Assembly (NCBI GenBank): GCA_001436895.1
Contig: JQAY01000004.1
Coordinates: 124,284 to 187,183 of the forward strand
Source of the DNA: Weissella confusa
Lineage (GTDB): Bacteria; Bacillota; Bacilli; Lactobacillales; Lactobacillaceae
Reading direction: 5' to 3'
Length of the DNA: 62,900 bases
Of this stretch, positions 14,007-23,434 are shown in pieces; within the stretch, counting starts at the first letter, position 1; each line of letters opens with the position of its first letter. Both the position numbers and the translations under genes were made by a program. Under the pieces are notes generated by a model that was given only the letters and a program-made list of their open reading frames with translations, ran no database searches and had not been told where the DNA came from.

Positions 14007-14852
14007 TTAGTGAATGAACAATACGCCTGCTGCAGGGATAGTACGTGATGAAACCACGAATTCACCCTTAGCGTTCATTTCTGAGATTGTGATCATGTCA
14101 CCGTTAACACCAGTAACTACGGCAACGTGACCGTATGATGAAGCGTATGCAACACCTGGCATCATAACTGCAACCGTACCAACAGCTGGGTTCGTGTCTA
14201 CAACACGGCCAGCGTAAGTTGCGTTGTTAGCCCATTCTGCGGCGTTACCCCAGAAGTTACCAACCCATGGCAATTGGTTCTTAACGTACCACGTGCATTG
14301 ACCAGCGTAGTATGAGTTACCAGGTACTGCCGTGTAATCAGCGCTGTATGATGGTGCTGCTGGTTGTTGTACTTCTTGTGCAACTGGTGCTTCTGAAACA
14401 GCAACTTCTTGCGTAGCAACAGGTGCGGCTGCTTCTGCAACAACTGGTGCCACTTCAACTGCAGCTTCTTGTGCAACTGGTGCTTCTGAAACAACTTCTT
14501 CTGCAACTTCCTTAGTCAAGTTGATTTCTTGACCAATAACGATAAAGTTAGCGTCTGAAATGTTGTTAGCTGAAGCGATTTCTTCAGTCGTAAGTTCAGT
14601 AGCAGATGCGATCGTTGACAACGTATCTCCAGCTTGAACCGTGTACTTTTGTCCGGCGGCTTGAACGGCTTCAACCACTTGGTCAACCGTCTTTGCACGC
14701 CATGATGAAGTCGTTTGTGCAACTTCTTCGTTAGCGTATGCTGATTCAGTTGAGATCATTGGTGCAACAGCTGCGGCTGCAGCAACAACAGCGGCGGCCA
14801 CCCAGTTCTTACCTGACTTGTACATCTTCTTGCGTGAATTTACGTTTTGCAT
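14007..14852 (-). CDS. Secreted LysM-CHAP peptidoglycan hydrolase
   Basis: A 281-residue protein with a KxYKxGKxW-type signal peptide (KMYKSGKNW at residues 9-17, cleavage after YANA-like residues near 41), the SWRAKTVDQV module, one LysM at about 71-112, an Ala/Val/Glu/Pro-rich linker containing two VSEAPVAQE repeats, and a C-terminal CHAP domain (about 185-281) with the catalytic Cys in AGQCTWYVK and His in YGHVAVV. CHAP enzymes cut peptide bonds in the wall and act in cell separation. It is followed by a strong terminator and forms a secreted pair with the LysM-CAP gene. Confidence 0.92.
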   Translation of the reverse strand: MQNVNSRKKMYKSGKNWVAAAVVAAAAAVAPMISTESAYANEEVAQTTSSWRAKTVDQVVEAVQAAGQKYTVQAGDTLSTIASATELTTEEIASANNISDANFIVIGQEINLTKEVAEEVVSEAPVAQEAAVEVAPVVAEAAAPVATQEVAVSEAPVAQEVQQPAAPSYSADYTAVPGNSYYAGQCTWYVKNQLPWVGNFWGNAAEWANNATYAGRVVDTNPAVGTVAVMMPGVAYASSYGHVAVVTGVNGDMITISEMNAKGEFVVSSRTIPAAGVLFIH

Positions 14853-15223
14853 GATTAATTCCCCTAATAAATATTGCTCGTGTAAAGCGTTTGTTTCTAA
14901 TAGTTATAAAACTTGATTTGTTTTTGTTATGCGTTGCCTTAACAACATGATTAATCATACCGACGGCGCGTAACAGTTATATAACAGCGTCTGAACAGCA
15001 TGTAACGCACAAAATGGTCACATTTAAACACCGAACGAAACCCGTCATTTAGGCTCATCAGTTCTCGTGTTCACAATTAGTTCAAAAACAGTCCCTACTC
15101 TGAAAATAACTTTTTTCGTGTTTTCATTACTTTTCAGGCCATTTATTACAAACATTACATCGTTTTCTGGGAATTTTGTTACAGTTCAATGCAATTTGCG
15201 GTGTGTGTCACACAAACAACCAC
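14853..15223. other. Non-coding upstream region of the LysM-CHAP gene
   Basis: About 370 AT-rich bases with no convincing ORF. It contains a TGTAAA-GCGTT-TGTTTC sequence at 14881-14897, one base short of a WalR box, and ATTACA repeated at 15149-15163 with the wrong spacing. The wall hydrolase promoter should lie here, but I cannot place it. Confidence 0.4.
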
Positions 15224-15262
15224 AACAAAAAAGACGAGAACCATCACTGATTCTCGTCTTTA
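15224..15262 (-). terminator. Terminator of glcK
   Basis: AAGACGAGAA (15231-15240) pairs with TTCTCGTCTT (15251-15260), followed by six U on the minus strand. Confidence 0.8.
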
Positions 15263-15276
15263 TTTTACTTATTTAA

Positions 15277-16254
15277 TTAGGCAATCACGCGGTCTGAGTT
15301 ACGGGCCAATGAAGCAGCACCGTAAGCACCAGCATCGTTACCCAACTCAGCCAACTTAACTTCAGTCACGTCACGCGTTGACTTGAAGGCAAATTGCTTA
15401 AAGTTCTTCTCAACACGATCCAACAAGAACTTTCCTGCGGCTGAAACACCACCACCGATAACAACAGAAGATGGGTTCAAGATGTTTGAGATGTTAGCTG
15501 AAGCCAATCCAAGGTAGTAAGCAACCTTGTCTACAACTTCGTTTGCCAAGTAGTCGCCTTCCTTGGCCAAGTCAAAGACAATCTTTGACGTTACTTCTTC
15601 ACCGTTGTCGACCATAGCCTTCAACTTTGAGTTACCAACGTAGGCTTCTGCAAAGTCTTGGGCCAAGTGAACAACACCAGTAGCTGAAGCGTATTGCTCC
15701 AAGCAACCGTAGTTACCGCATGTGCACAAGTATCCACCAGGCTCGACGATCATGTGACCGACCTCACCACCAGCTCCTGCAACACCGTGGATCAACTTAC
15801 CATCGTTAATCAATCCACCACCAACACCAGTTCCCAACGTAATGAAGGCAACATCTGGTTGGTTGTTTCCGGCACCACGCCATTGCTCACCCAATGCGGC
15901 AGCGTTAGCGTCGTTGTCCATCGTCAATGGCAAACCAGTTCCAGCTTCGATTTGCTCACGAACGTTTTGCGTTTCCTTCCAGTTCAAGTTGAAAGCACCC
16001 TTAACAGTACCGTTCTCAAGATCAACCGTTCCTGGCGTACCCATTCCGATACCAATGATGCGATCCTTGTCCAATTGGTACAAGTCCAAGTGGTGGTTAA
16101 TTGAATCAATGATGTCAGGCACGATGTGTGACCCTTCATCCAAAATGTTTGTACGGATTGACCACTTTTGTTGGATTTCTCCTTCGGCAGTCAAAATGGC
16201 GAACTTGATAGTCGTACCACCAAGGTCAACACCAATTAGCTTATCTTTAGCCAT
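15277..16254 (-). CDS. glcK: Glucokinase, ROK family
   Basis: A 325-residue cytoplasmic enzyme that phosphorylates glucose with ATP. It has the ROK signature: an N-terminal ATP site GVDLGGTTIKFA, catalytic DNDANAAALGE, the LGTGVGGGLI loop, and the zinc site GHMIVEPGGYLCTCGNYGCLEQYAS with three Cys and His. It starts behind GAGGAAAAATC. Two cre-like sites lie just upstream, suggesting CcpA control. It follows the yqgQ and rhomboid genes in the same direction, as is common in Bacilli. Confidence 0.95.
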   Translation of the reverse strand: MAKDKLIGVDLGGTTIKFAILTAEGEIQQKWSIRTNILDEGSHIVPDIIDSINHHLDLYQLDKDRIIGIGMGTPGTVDLENGTVKGAFNLNWKETQNVREQIEAGTGLPLTMDNDANAAALGEQWRGAGNNQPDVAFITLGTGVGGGLINDGKLIHGVAGAGGEVGHMIVEPGGYLCTCGNYGCLEQYASATGVVHLAQDFAEAYVGNSKLKAMVDNGEEVTSKIVFDLAKEGDYLANEVVDKVAYYLGLASANISNILNPSSVVIGGGVSAAGKFLLDRVEKNFKQFAFKSTRDVTEVKLAELGNDAGAYGAASLARNSDRVIA

Positions 16255-16286
16255 GATTTTTCCTCGTCATTCTCACAAAAATATTT

Positions 16287-16300
16287 TGTAATCGCTTTCT
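16287..16300 (-). promoter_or_regulatory. Candidate cre site upstream of glcK
   Basis: TGTAATCGCTTTCT fits the catabolite-responsive consensus TGNAANCGNWNNCW and lies about 33 bases before the glcK start. Confidence 0.4.
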
Positions 16301-16353
16301 TATCTTTCAACATTATTTATTATAACGAATTTCTGAATTAAAACAAGTGTTTT

Positions 16354-16371
16354 ATTGAAAACGTTTTCAAT
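16354..16371. promoter_or_regulatory. Palindromic cre site between yqgQ and glcK
   Basis: ATTGAAAACGTTTTCAAT is a perfect 18-bp palindrome matching the cre consensus for CcpA. It lies five bases after yqgQ and 100 bases before glcK, so bound CcpA could act on glcK or as a roadblock to read-through. Confidence 0.7.
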
Positions 16372-16375
16372 ACTA

Positions 16376-16585
16376 TTATAGCAGTCTTTCTTGCTTCTCT
16401 TCTAACTCGTGCTCATGTCGTAAGACCAGCTTGATTTGCGCATATTCCTTTGCATCAAGTAGACCAGCCTTATACATATTATCGATTTCAATTGCCGCTA
16501 ACTCAATATCCCATAGGCGCTTTCCAACGTGAATGTAGATATCATATTTCTTCAACAAGTTTAGGACATCTAAAAATGTTTGCAT
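16376..16585 (-). CDS. yqgQ: YqgQ family small protein
   Basis: A 69-residue protein (MQTFLDVLNLLKKYDIYIHVGKR...) matching the YqgQ/DUF910 family: a three-helix soluble protein of unknown function, conserved in Bacilli in the same cluster as rhomboid protease and glucokinase genes, as here. The C-terminus is rich in Glu and Arg. It starts nine bases after the rhomboid gene. Confidence 0.85.
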   Translation of the reverse strand: MQTFLDVLNLLKKYDIYIHVGKRLWDIELAAIEIDNMYKAGLLDAKEYAQIKLVLRHEHELEEKQERLL

Positions 16586-16594
16586 ATCTATCTC

Positions 16595-17296
16595 CTATTT
16601 TCGTAACAGTGCAATACCAACCAAAGCGGCAATCAACACACCATACATCAACAACGCTAATGCTCGTCGACCGCCACCGATTTTGAATAAGCCTGAATAG
16701 TGGAAGCCTGATATGAAGACTGGCAAAATCAAGAAACCACCAATCAGGCCACCAATATGGGCTGCCAGATCAATTCCAGGTGTAAACAGTGCTGAAATGA
16801 CTGACAACAGCACAAATGCCGTCATCAATTTTGCCTGACTACGCCAATACGCTCTACGCTTGTCCATCAACCCCAGCCTAACAATGGCGCCGAATAGACC
16901 GAACACACCACCAGACGCACCGGCTGAAATAACATTCATCGCACCGAATGCTAAACTCATTAAATTCCCACTGATAACCGTTGTGAGGAAAAGAATCAGA
17001 AAACGCCAAGGCCCAATTTCTAACTCTAATAATCGGCCAATAAAATACAACGTAATCATATTAAAGATTAGGTGTGACGCGGTAACGTGCAAAAAGCCTG
17101 CCGTCAGCAAACGCCACCATTCGCCATAATGGAGAACAATTGGTCCAAATTGCGCACCTGTTTCATACAAAACACGTGAACTGATGGTAAAACTCTGCGC
17201 AATCAAAGCTTCCCATAGGTACACCACGACCATAAACGCCACTAGGGCGCTGGTCGCTGGTGTCGCTTTAAAGGCGCGTTTAAATTCTGCTATCAT
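16595..17296 (-). CDS. Rhomboid family intramembrane serine protease
   Basis: A 233-residue protein with six or seven membrane segments. Rhomboid hallmarks are WWRLLTAGFLHVTASHLIFNM in the first loop (WR and HxxxHxxxN), the catalytic serine in GASGGVFGLFGA, and the catalytic His in AAHIGGLIGG. It cleaves substrates within the membrane; the Bacillus homologue YqgP/GluP works in membrane protein quality control. The start at 17296 follows AAGGAA. It is in an operon with the folate enzyme upstream and yqgQ downstream. Confidence 0.93.
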   Translation of the reverse strand: MIAEFKRAFKATPATSALVAFMVVVYLWEALIAQSFTISSRVLYETGAQFGPIVLHYGEWWRLLTAGFLHVTASHLIFNMITLYFIGRLLELEIGPWRFLILFLTTVISGNLMSLAFGAMNVISAGASGGVFGLFGAIVRLGLMDKRRAYWRSQAKLMTAFVLLSVISALFTPGIDLAAHIGGLIGGFLILPVFISGFHYSGLFKIGGGRRALALLMYGVLIAALVGIALLRK

Positions 17297-17306
17297 ACTT
17301 TCTTCC

Positions 17307-17855
17307 TTAAACAGGTGGCAAAACAATTACCTTATCTACCTGTTGATCTGTTTTTTCAATTTCCCAATTTGGGGTCGTCACGTAATTATCTGGAATCGTC
17401 ACGGCGATTTTTGCGCCAGTCGTCTTTGGTAACCAACGATCATAGTAGCCACCACCGAAGCCTAGCCGATCACCTGCTGCCGAAAAGGCCAACCCAGGCA
17501 CCAAGATAAAATCAAGTGTCGCCACATCCCCCAGCGGTTCACCAATTGGTTCTAGCATACCAAATCTGTGGCGTTCATACTTGGTTGACTCATCAATCTG
17601 AATAAATTCAAGCTGTCGTTGTGACGCTACTTTTGGCAAATACACTTTTTTACCTTGCAATAACGCTGTCTGAATTAAAAGCTGCGTAGGCAACTCAACA
17701 TCTTGTGACAACGTTAAGGCGACTGAAGATGCTTCCTGCCAAGCTGGCAATGCTGTCACTGTACTTGTTATTTGTTGCATCAACGTCGCGCGTTGCATAT
17801 CATACAGCTTCGCCAAATTACTCTTAGCTATCTCTCTTGCTTCATTCTTATCCAT
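17307..17855 (-). CDS. 5-formyltetrahydrofolate cyclo-ligase
   Basis: A 182-residue enzyme converting 5-formyl-THF to 5,10-methenyl-THF with ATP. Visible features are the KVYLPKV strand, RFGMLEPIGEP, and the GDRLGFGGGYYDRWL glycine-rich signature near the C-terminus. The start MDKNEARE at 17855 follows GAGGGTGA, and the usual family length supports it. It forms an operon with the rhomboid gene, an arrangement also seen in Bacillus (yqgN-yqgP). Confidence 0.93.
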   Translation of the reverse strand: MDKNEAREIAKSNLAKLYDMQRATLMQQITSTVTALPAWQEASSVALTLSQDVELPTQLLIQTALLQGKKVYLPKVASQRQLEFIQIDESTKYERHRFGMLEPIGEPLGDVATLDFILVPGLAFSAAGDRLGFGGGYYDRWLPKTTGAKIAVTIPDNYVTTPNWEIEKTDQQVDKVIVLPPV

Positions 17856-17871
17856 CAGACAGTCACCCTCT

Positions 17872-17913
17872 CTAACAAAAAACTGACACCTAGTAATAGG
17901 TATCAGTTTAGCA
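17872..17913 (-). terminator. Terminator of the class B PBP gene
   Basis: AAACTGATACCTA pairs with TAGGTGTCAGTTT (one G-U) on the minus strand around a short loop, followed by TTTTTTG. Confidence 0.75.
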
Positions 17914-17916
17914 TAG

Positions 17917-19965
17917 TTACTTTGTTGCTGAACCAGAATCTTGCACGTCCTTCCAGAACGCTTCGTAGATTTGGATTGCAATTTGTTGGTTAACGTTTTC
18001 GTCTGATTCGTAAACCGATGGCACAACAATGGCCACGGCAACATCAGAGTTAGGCACGAATGAAATCAATGAACTGGTATATGTTGAAACACCGTTAGTC
18101 GTTGTTTCGGCCGTTCCAGTCTTAGCGTAGATACCAGGTTGAACATTCTTCATACGCGTTCCAGTTGCATAACCAGAACTACTGTGAACAACTTCTTCCA
18201 TACCCTTCCAAATCAAGTTACGCTCTGCTTCAGTCCAGCCGACCGTTCCCAACACTTCTGTTGGCACAGTTGTTTGCGTCTTAACGCGGTTCGCTTCATC
18301 ACGTTGTTCAATAGAAGCAACAATGTGTGGACGAACACGGTAACCACCGTTAGCAACAGTTGCGGCGTATTGGGCAAGTTGCATCGTCGTAAACGTGTCG
18401 TACTGTCCAAATGATTCGTCCAGCGCCTTACCAATGTCTTCACGGGTCGTTGAACCCTTCACACCAGTAATTTCACCTGGCAAATCAATACCAGTCTTAA
18501 CACCTAGACCGAAACGAGCAATCCCATCACGCATTGTTTGGAACACACTGGTTGGCAAAGCTCCCAAGCTCATACCTGGGAAGTAGTTCAAGCCACCCAT
18601 CTCCAACATCAATTGCATAACGTACGAGTTAGATGACACCATCAAGGCCGTGTCAGCAGTCAAAGGCATGCTACCACTTCCATTACGGTTAAACCATGAT
18701 GACTTCGTTGCCGTACCAGCAACCGTAATCGGTTGGTCGGTAATGGTATTATTTTCGGCCGTAATCGTACCGTTCAAGAATCCAGTTGTAATCATCGCTG
18801 GCTTAACAACAGATCCCACAACGTTCGCTTGGTTAACAGTCGAAAGGGCATCCGGCGTCGTCTTACCCGTTTCGTTATCACGGTTAACACCTGCCGTTGC
18901 GTAAACACCACCCGTCTTTGGGTTGATAACAACGGCATACGCACCAGTTGTCATCCCCCCTGGAATGTTGTTCTCCAAGATGCTTTGCACATCATTTTGG
19001 AACTTTGAATTAATGGTCAACGTCAAACTATCACCAGCTTGACCGGCGTACGTCGTCTTTTCAGTCGTCTTGCCGTCCTTGTCGGTGGTAACCTCAACTT
19101 GACCCTTCGTTCCCTTTAGCGCATCTTCGTATTGCTTTTCTAGATATGACGTTCCGACAATATCGTCACGTGAATACCCTTCCGTTAGCAACTTGTTGAC
19201 ACTATCTTCTGGCAACCCAGACTTAGAAGTTGACGTTGAACCAACCAACGCCTTGATTGAATCACCTTGTGGATAGTCACGCGTGTAGTAAATACCAACA
19301 CGCACACCTGGCATCTTTGATTGACGCTCACCGATGTTGGCGATTTCTTCTTGTGTGACACCCGTCTCTTTAATGTAGACCGTTGACAAAGAATACGCAT
19401 TTGCCATCTTTTGGAAAATCATGGCAGCATTCTTTTGCTTATCACTCAACGGGAACTTAGCCTCGTGCTTTTGTACGTAAGACTTCAAGGCAGCGACATA
19501 ATCATCCGTACCTGGCACAGTCTTCGTACCGCTTGCCTTAACAACCTTCGCCGCACGCTTCGTATCTTGAATGTAATACGTCGCATAATTTCCTGATGAC
19601 AATTGATCAGTGTCGATTGAAATATACTTGGCAACCTCATTGGCAATGTCGTACATCTCAGCCTCGGTTACGCCCTTTGGCTTCGTATACGTAATCGCTT
19701 GTGATCCCTTATTAGCGACCAACACTTGACCAGTACTGTCGTAAATCATGCCTCGTTGCACGTTCACCTTTTCAGTACTTGATTCAGCACTATTAACGGC
19801 TGACTTGTACGTCTCGCTATCTGTAACTTGTAGGGTAACTAATCGCCAGCCCAATAATCCGAGCATCAAAACCACGATACCCATCAGCACATTCAAACGT
19901 GCTGGAATTCGAGCTAATGATCCATTCTTTGACCGACGATTGCCACGTCGCTTTGGTGACTGCAT
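17917..19965 (-). CDS. Class B penicillin-binding protein, PBP2-type transpeptidase
   Basis: A 682-residue cell-wall transpeptidase. The N-terminus is basic and followed by one membrane anchor (about residues 28-47). The pedestal domain includes RGMIYDSTGQVLVAN. The transpeptidase domain has the three motifs in order: SVVK (in VVGSVVKPAM), SSN (in MVSSNSYV) and KTG (in YAKTGTAE). It cross-links peptidoglycan during elongation or septation. The start at 19965 follows AAAGGG seven bases away. It resembles PBP2B/PBP2A-type enzymes of lactobacilli; I cannot tell which from sequence alone. Confidence 0.93.
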   Translation of the reverse strand: MQSPKRRGNRRSKNGSLARIPARLNVLMGIVVLMLGLLGWRLVTLQVTDSETYKSAVNSAESSTEKVNVQRGMIYDSTGQVLVANKGSQAITYTKPKGVTEAEMYDIANEVAKYISIDTDQLSSGNYATYYIQDTKRAAKVVKASGTKTVPGTDDYVAALKSYVQKHEAKFPLSDKQKNAAMIFQKMANAYSLSTVYIKETGVTQEEIANIGERQSKMPGVRVGIYYTRDYPQGDSIKALVGSTSTSKSGLPEDSVNKLLTEGYSRDDIVGTSYLEKQYEDALKGTKGQVEVTTDKDGKTTEKTTYAGQAGDSLTLTINSKFQNDVQSILENNIPGGMTTGAYAVVINPKTGGVYATAGVNRDNETGKTTPDALSTVNQANVVGSVVKPAMITTGFLNGTITAENNTITDQPITVAGTATKSSWFNRNGSGSMPLTADTALMVSSNSYVMQLMLEMGGLNYFPGMSLGALPTSVFQTMRDGIARFGLGVKTGIDLPGEITGVKGSTTREDIGKALDESFGQYDTFTTMQLAQYAATVANGGYRVRPHIVASIEQRDEANRVKTQTTVPTEVLGTVGWTEAERNLIWKGMEEVVHSSSGYATGTRMKNVQPGIYAKTGTAETTTNGVSTYTSSLISFVPNSDVAVAIVVPSVYESDENVNQQIAIQIYEAFWKDVQDSGSATK

Positions 19966-20123
19966 AACTTGACCCTTTCTTCCATAATCTAATTGTTTAA
20001 TTGTAGCATAAAACCAGGGCAACAAACCTTAACCCTTGTCGGATTTTAACTAAAAGCCACCCTAATAAACGACTGCAGAATATGGTTTAATAGAACTATC
20101 TGAATTTCAGGGAGAAAACAACT

Positions 20124-22769
20124 ATGTTCGCACGTTTTAATCCACTAAAATGGCGGTCATCAACGCAAGCGCTATGGGTCAGTTTCTTACTACCCCTCTT
20201 GATTATGACTGTCTATTTTGGCTTTCGTCACATGGCCCCGTTCGGTTCAAGTTCCATCTTGACCGTCGACTTAGGGCAACAATACATTGATTTTTTTGAA
20301 AATTTCCGTCAAGCCATCCTCCACAATCCTACGAGTATTTTCTATAGCTTCGCAAAGGGGTTGGGTGGTGAAACGTATGGCGATTGGGCCTACTATTTAT
20401 TCAGCCCAACGAATTTACTTCTCCTACCATTCCCGAACACAATGTTGCCAACCGCAATTTTGTTAATCACTGTTCTGAAATACGGTTTGGCTGGGTGGAG
20501 TTTCAGCTATGCGTTGCGTGTGATGCGTTGGCAAAATGGCTGGCGTTTGCCACTTTTTGGTGTCACGTATGCCATGATGGGCTGGTTTGTCGCGAATGAT
20601 TTAAACCTACTTTGGTTGGACGATGCAATCTTGTTGCCGTTAATCATCGCTGGATTTGAACGCTATTTAGATGGTAAATCGTCGTGGCTATTTATCGCCC
20701 CACTAACCGCCATCTTTATTATTAACTACTACATGGCCTACATGATTGGCCTATTCCTAGTTTTGTACGTCTTCTGGCGCTTGTTCTGGCAACCATACAC
20801 CTTACGTGAACATTGGACCATCGCTAGCAAGTTCATTTTCGGTAGCATCATTAGCATTGGCCTTTCAACTATCGTTTGGTTACCCACTGGTTATACGTTG
20901 CTCAATAGCAAGGGCCAGCACATGTTGGATAATCTGACTTGGAAGTTCGAATACCAAGCACCTGATATACTCGGCAAGTTGTTCTTGGGAACATTTAACT
21001 TCGAACAAATGCCTTCAGGTTTGCCAAATATTTTTATTGGTAGTCTGCCAATTATCATTCTTTGGTTCTTCTTTACCTACCGATTGATCCGTTGGCAAAC
21101 GCGTCTAACTGCTTTGATCGTAACTGCCTTTCTAGTTGTTTCAATGATGTACGCCCCATTGGATTTGATGTGGCACGGGTTCCAATTTCCAGTTTGGTAC
21201 CCCTATCGTTTCTCATATGTCTTTAGTTTTTGGGTGCTTTGGTTGGCGGCTTCAGTCTGGTCACCAACGCTTCGCTTCTCGTGGACGCAAATTGGAACAT
21301 TGGTTATCTTGGCAATTGCGACCGATGTGTACCTCTACTTCCGCCTCGACAGCCTAAACTTTTTGACATTGAATCAATTATTAGTAGGTAACGCCTTCTT
21401 TATTTTAATTTTGGCATTACACGCCTTGTCACATCGATCACGTTGGTGGTTGGGCATCTTGAGTCTACTAGTTATCGCTGAAATGACGGTCAGCACCGTT
21501 TGGACGTTGAATAATTTCAGCTACCTCACAAATACTGAGTATCAAACTTACATCAAGAGTTTGAACAAGATTACCCAACACTTGCCAAGCCAGAAAGATA
21601 ACTTCTACCGTGTTGCGCAATCATTCCAACGTACGAAGGGCGACCCACTACAAGGCGATTACAACGGTGCCTCAACCTTTAGTTCCGCCTTGGAACACCA
21701 ACAAAGTGATTTCATGGCAGCAATCGGTCAACCCGAAGGCGATAACTACATTGCTTACAGCAGCGGAACATTGTTAACTGATAGTTTGCTTGATATGCGT
21801 TACCTCTTGCAACCATCTGGCGTGGAGCCAAATACACCAGGTACACCAACTAATATGCAAACCTACCAGCGCACTGATACCAATGGTACTTATCAAATGA
21901 CTAAGTACACCGGGATGGCAATTTTGTCTGAGAACCCTTACGCACTGCCAATCGCATTTGCAGCGAACACAAATGCACTTAACGTGACGTTTAAGGATAA
22001 CGATCCGCTCCGCAATCAAAATGATTTTTGGAACGCCTTAATTAATTACCAACACGACAACATCTTTAAAAGCGAAAACTTCGATAGCTCGACCGCTGCC
22101 AACGTTCCTGCACCAGCAACGATTACCGGTGCTTATCTGAAGAAGGAAAACAAAAAGCAAGTTGCGTCATTGACCCTAACTTACACGCCAACGACTGATA
22201 ATCCTTATTATCTAACGCTTGGCGACGCGGTTGATAATGACAATGTGGAAATTCAATTGAACGGTAAGGCTTTGCCAACGATGCCGAGCCATCGCCACAC
22301 AATCGTTGTGCCACTACCGGCTTACCAAAAGGGACAAAAGCAAACCCTAACGTTCGTTCTAAAGAAGGATGATTTGTGGTTACAAAACGTCTCGCTTTAC
22401 AGTGCTGATAAGGATTTGATTAAGTCACAAGCCCAGTCACTTCAGGAACATGGTCTACAAGTTAAGAAAGATTCTGAAACTGAAATCAACGGTAAAATTA
22501 ATATGCCAAAGGGTCAAGGATTGCTCATGACCACTATTCCTAATGCTGACGGTTGGCATGTTTTGGTCGACGGTAAAGAAACCGAAACCGTAACGGTCGG
22601 GAAGTTCTTTATTGGTGTACCATTGAAACCGGGTGAACATACAGTCACCTTTAAGTTCGCTGCCCCATACTTCAAGATAAGCGCAATTGTCAGCTTAGGC
22701 TTCTTGCTCTTCATGCTTGGGTTGGGTTGGTCAGAGAACGAAAAGCGACGTCACTCATTGCATTACTAA
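20124..22769 (+). CDS. YfhO family multi-pass membrane protein
   Basis: An 881-residue protein with 12 or more membrane helices over the first 480 residues, a large extracytoplasmic beta-rich region (about 500-850), and a final helix near residues 855-872. The early loops carry the family pattern SSSILTVDLGQQYIDFF and YSFAKGLGGE. YfhO proteins are GT-C-like glycosyltransferases; Bacillus YfhO and its paralogues modify lipoteichoic acid. It is monocistronic behind AGGGAG, divergent from the PBP gene. Confidence 0.9.
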   Translation: MFARFNPLKWRSSTQALWVSFLLPLLIMTVYFGFRHMAPFGSSSILTVDLGQQYIDFFENFRQAILHNPTSIFYSFAKGLGGETYGDWAYYLFSPTNLLLLPFPNTMLPTAILLITVLKYGLAGWSFSYALRVMRWQNGWRLPLFGVTYAMMGWFVANDLNLLWLDDAILLPLIIAGFERYLDGKSSWLFIAPLTAIFIINYYMAYMIGLFLVLYVFWRLFWQPYTLREHWTIASKFIFGSIISIGLSTIVWLPTGYTLLNSKGQHMLDNLTWKFEYQAPDILGKLFLGTFNFEQMPSGLPNIFIGSLPIIILWFFFTYRLIRWQTRLTALIVTAFLVVSMMYAPLDLMWHGFQFPVWYPYRFSYVFSFWVLWLAASVWSPTLRFSWTQIGTLVILAIATDVYLYFRLDSLNFLTLNQLLVGNAFFILILALHALSHRSRWWLGILSLLVIAEMTVSTVWTLNNFSYLTNTEYQTYIKSLNKITQHLPSQKDNFYRVAQSFQRTKGDPLQGDYNGASTFSSALEHQQSDFMAAIGQPEGDNYIAYSSGTLLTDSLLDMRYLLQPSGVEPNTPGTPTNMQTYQRTDTNGTYQMTKYTGMAILSENPYALPIAFAANTNALNVTFKDNDPLRNQNDFWNALINYQHDNIFKSENFDSSTAANVPAPATITGAYLKKENKKQVASLTLTYTPTTDNPYYLTLGDAVDNDNVEIQLNGKALPTMPSHRHTIVVPLPAYQKGQKQTLTFVLKKDDLWLQNVSLYSADKDLIKSQAQSLQEHGLQVKKDSETEINGKINMPKGQGLLMTTIPNADGWHVLVDGKETETVTVGKFFIGVPLKPGEHTVTFKFAAPYFKISAIVSLGFLLFMLGLGWSENEKRRHSLHY

Positions 22770-22886
22770 ATCTTAGCGTTGTGAACCTTTACACACGCGC
22801 ATACCCGTGGTAATGTAACATTTGAAACCTTCGGGTATACACACTTATTAAACTAATAAAATTTAATTGCATAGGAGGCCAGAAGC

Positions 22887-23372
22887 ATGGCTGAAGAAAA
22901 GACATTTCCAATGACGGTCGAAGGAAAGGCCAAGATTGAAGAAGAACTAAACACGTTGATTACTGAGACGCGTGCCGAGATTACTGGACGTATCCAAATC
23001 GCCCGTAGCTTCGGTGACTTGTCAGAAAACTCAGAATACCAATCAGCTAAGGACGAACAAGCCTTCGTTGAAGGACGTATCAACACGTTGCAAAACATGC
23101 TTGATAACGCCATCATCATCGATTCATCAGAAATTGCTGACGACGAAGTTTCAGTTGGTAAGAAGGTAACGTTTAAGGAGTTGCCTGACGAAGAGCCTGA
23201 AACTTACGCCATCGTTGGTGCCGTTGAAGCTAACCCACTTGAGGGTAAGATTTCTAACGAATCACCTATCGCGGTTGCTTTGATGGGTAAGAAGGTCGGC
23301 GACCAAGTTGAAGTACCACTTCCAAACGGTGCTTCAATGGAAGTTGAAATCATCGCTGTTGAAGTTGCTTAA
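22887..23372 (+). CDS. greA: Transcription elongation factor GreA
   Basis: A 161-residue factor with the N-terminal coiled coil ([20 protein letters not shown], then [19 protein letters not shown] with the acidic tip residues) and the C-terminal FKBP-like domain ([28 protein letters not shown]). It rescues backtracked RNA polymerase by stimulating transcript cleavage. A strong AGGAGG site precedes it. In many Firmicutes greA lies next to mltG; here recQ and a terminator intervene. Confidence 0.97.
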   Translation: MAEEKTFPMTVEGKAKIEEELNTLITETRAEITGRIQIARSFGDLSENSEYQSAKDEQAFVEGRINTLQNMLDNAIIIDSSEIADDEVSVGKKVTFKELPDEEPETYAIVGAVEANPLEGKISNESPIAVALMGKKVGDQVEVPLPNGASMEVEIIAVEVA

Positions 23373-23385
23373 TCATTAAAAAATA

Positions 23386-23434
23386 AAGGGTCGCCTATAC
23401 TTGCATGTTGCAAAGTCTAGGCGACCCTTTTTCA
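23386..23434. terminator. Bidirectional terminator between greA and recQ
   Basis: AAAGGGTCGCCTA pairs with TAGGCGACCCTTT, with an inner TTGC/GCAA stem, and A and T tracts at the two ends. Confidence 0.85.

Noticed and set aside
15149-15163. WalR box upstream of the LysM-CHAP gene at 14007
   Set aside because: The two TGTAAT halves on the minus strand are only three bases apart instead of five, and the site is about 300 bases from the start codon.
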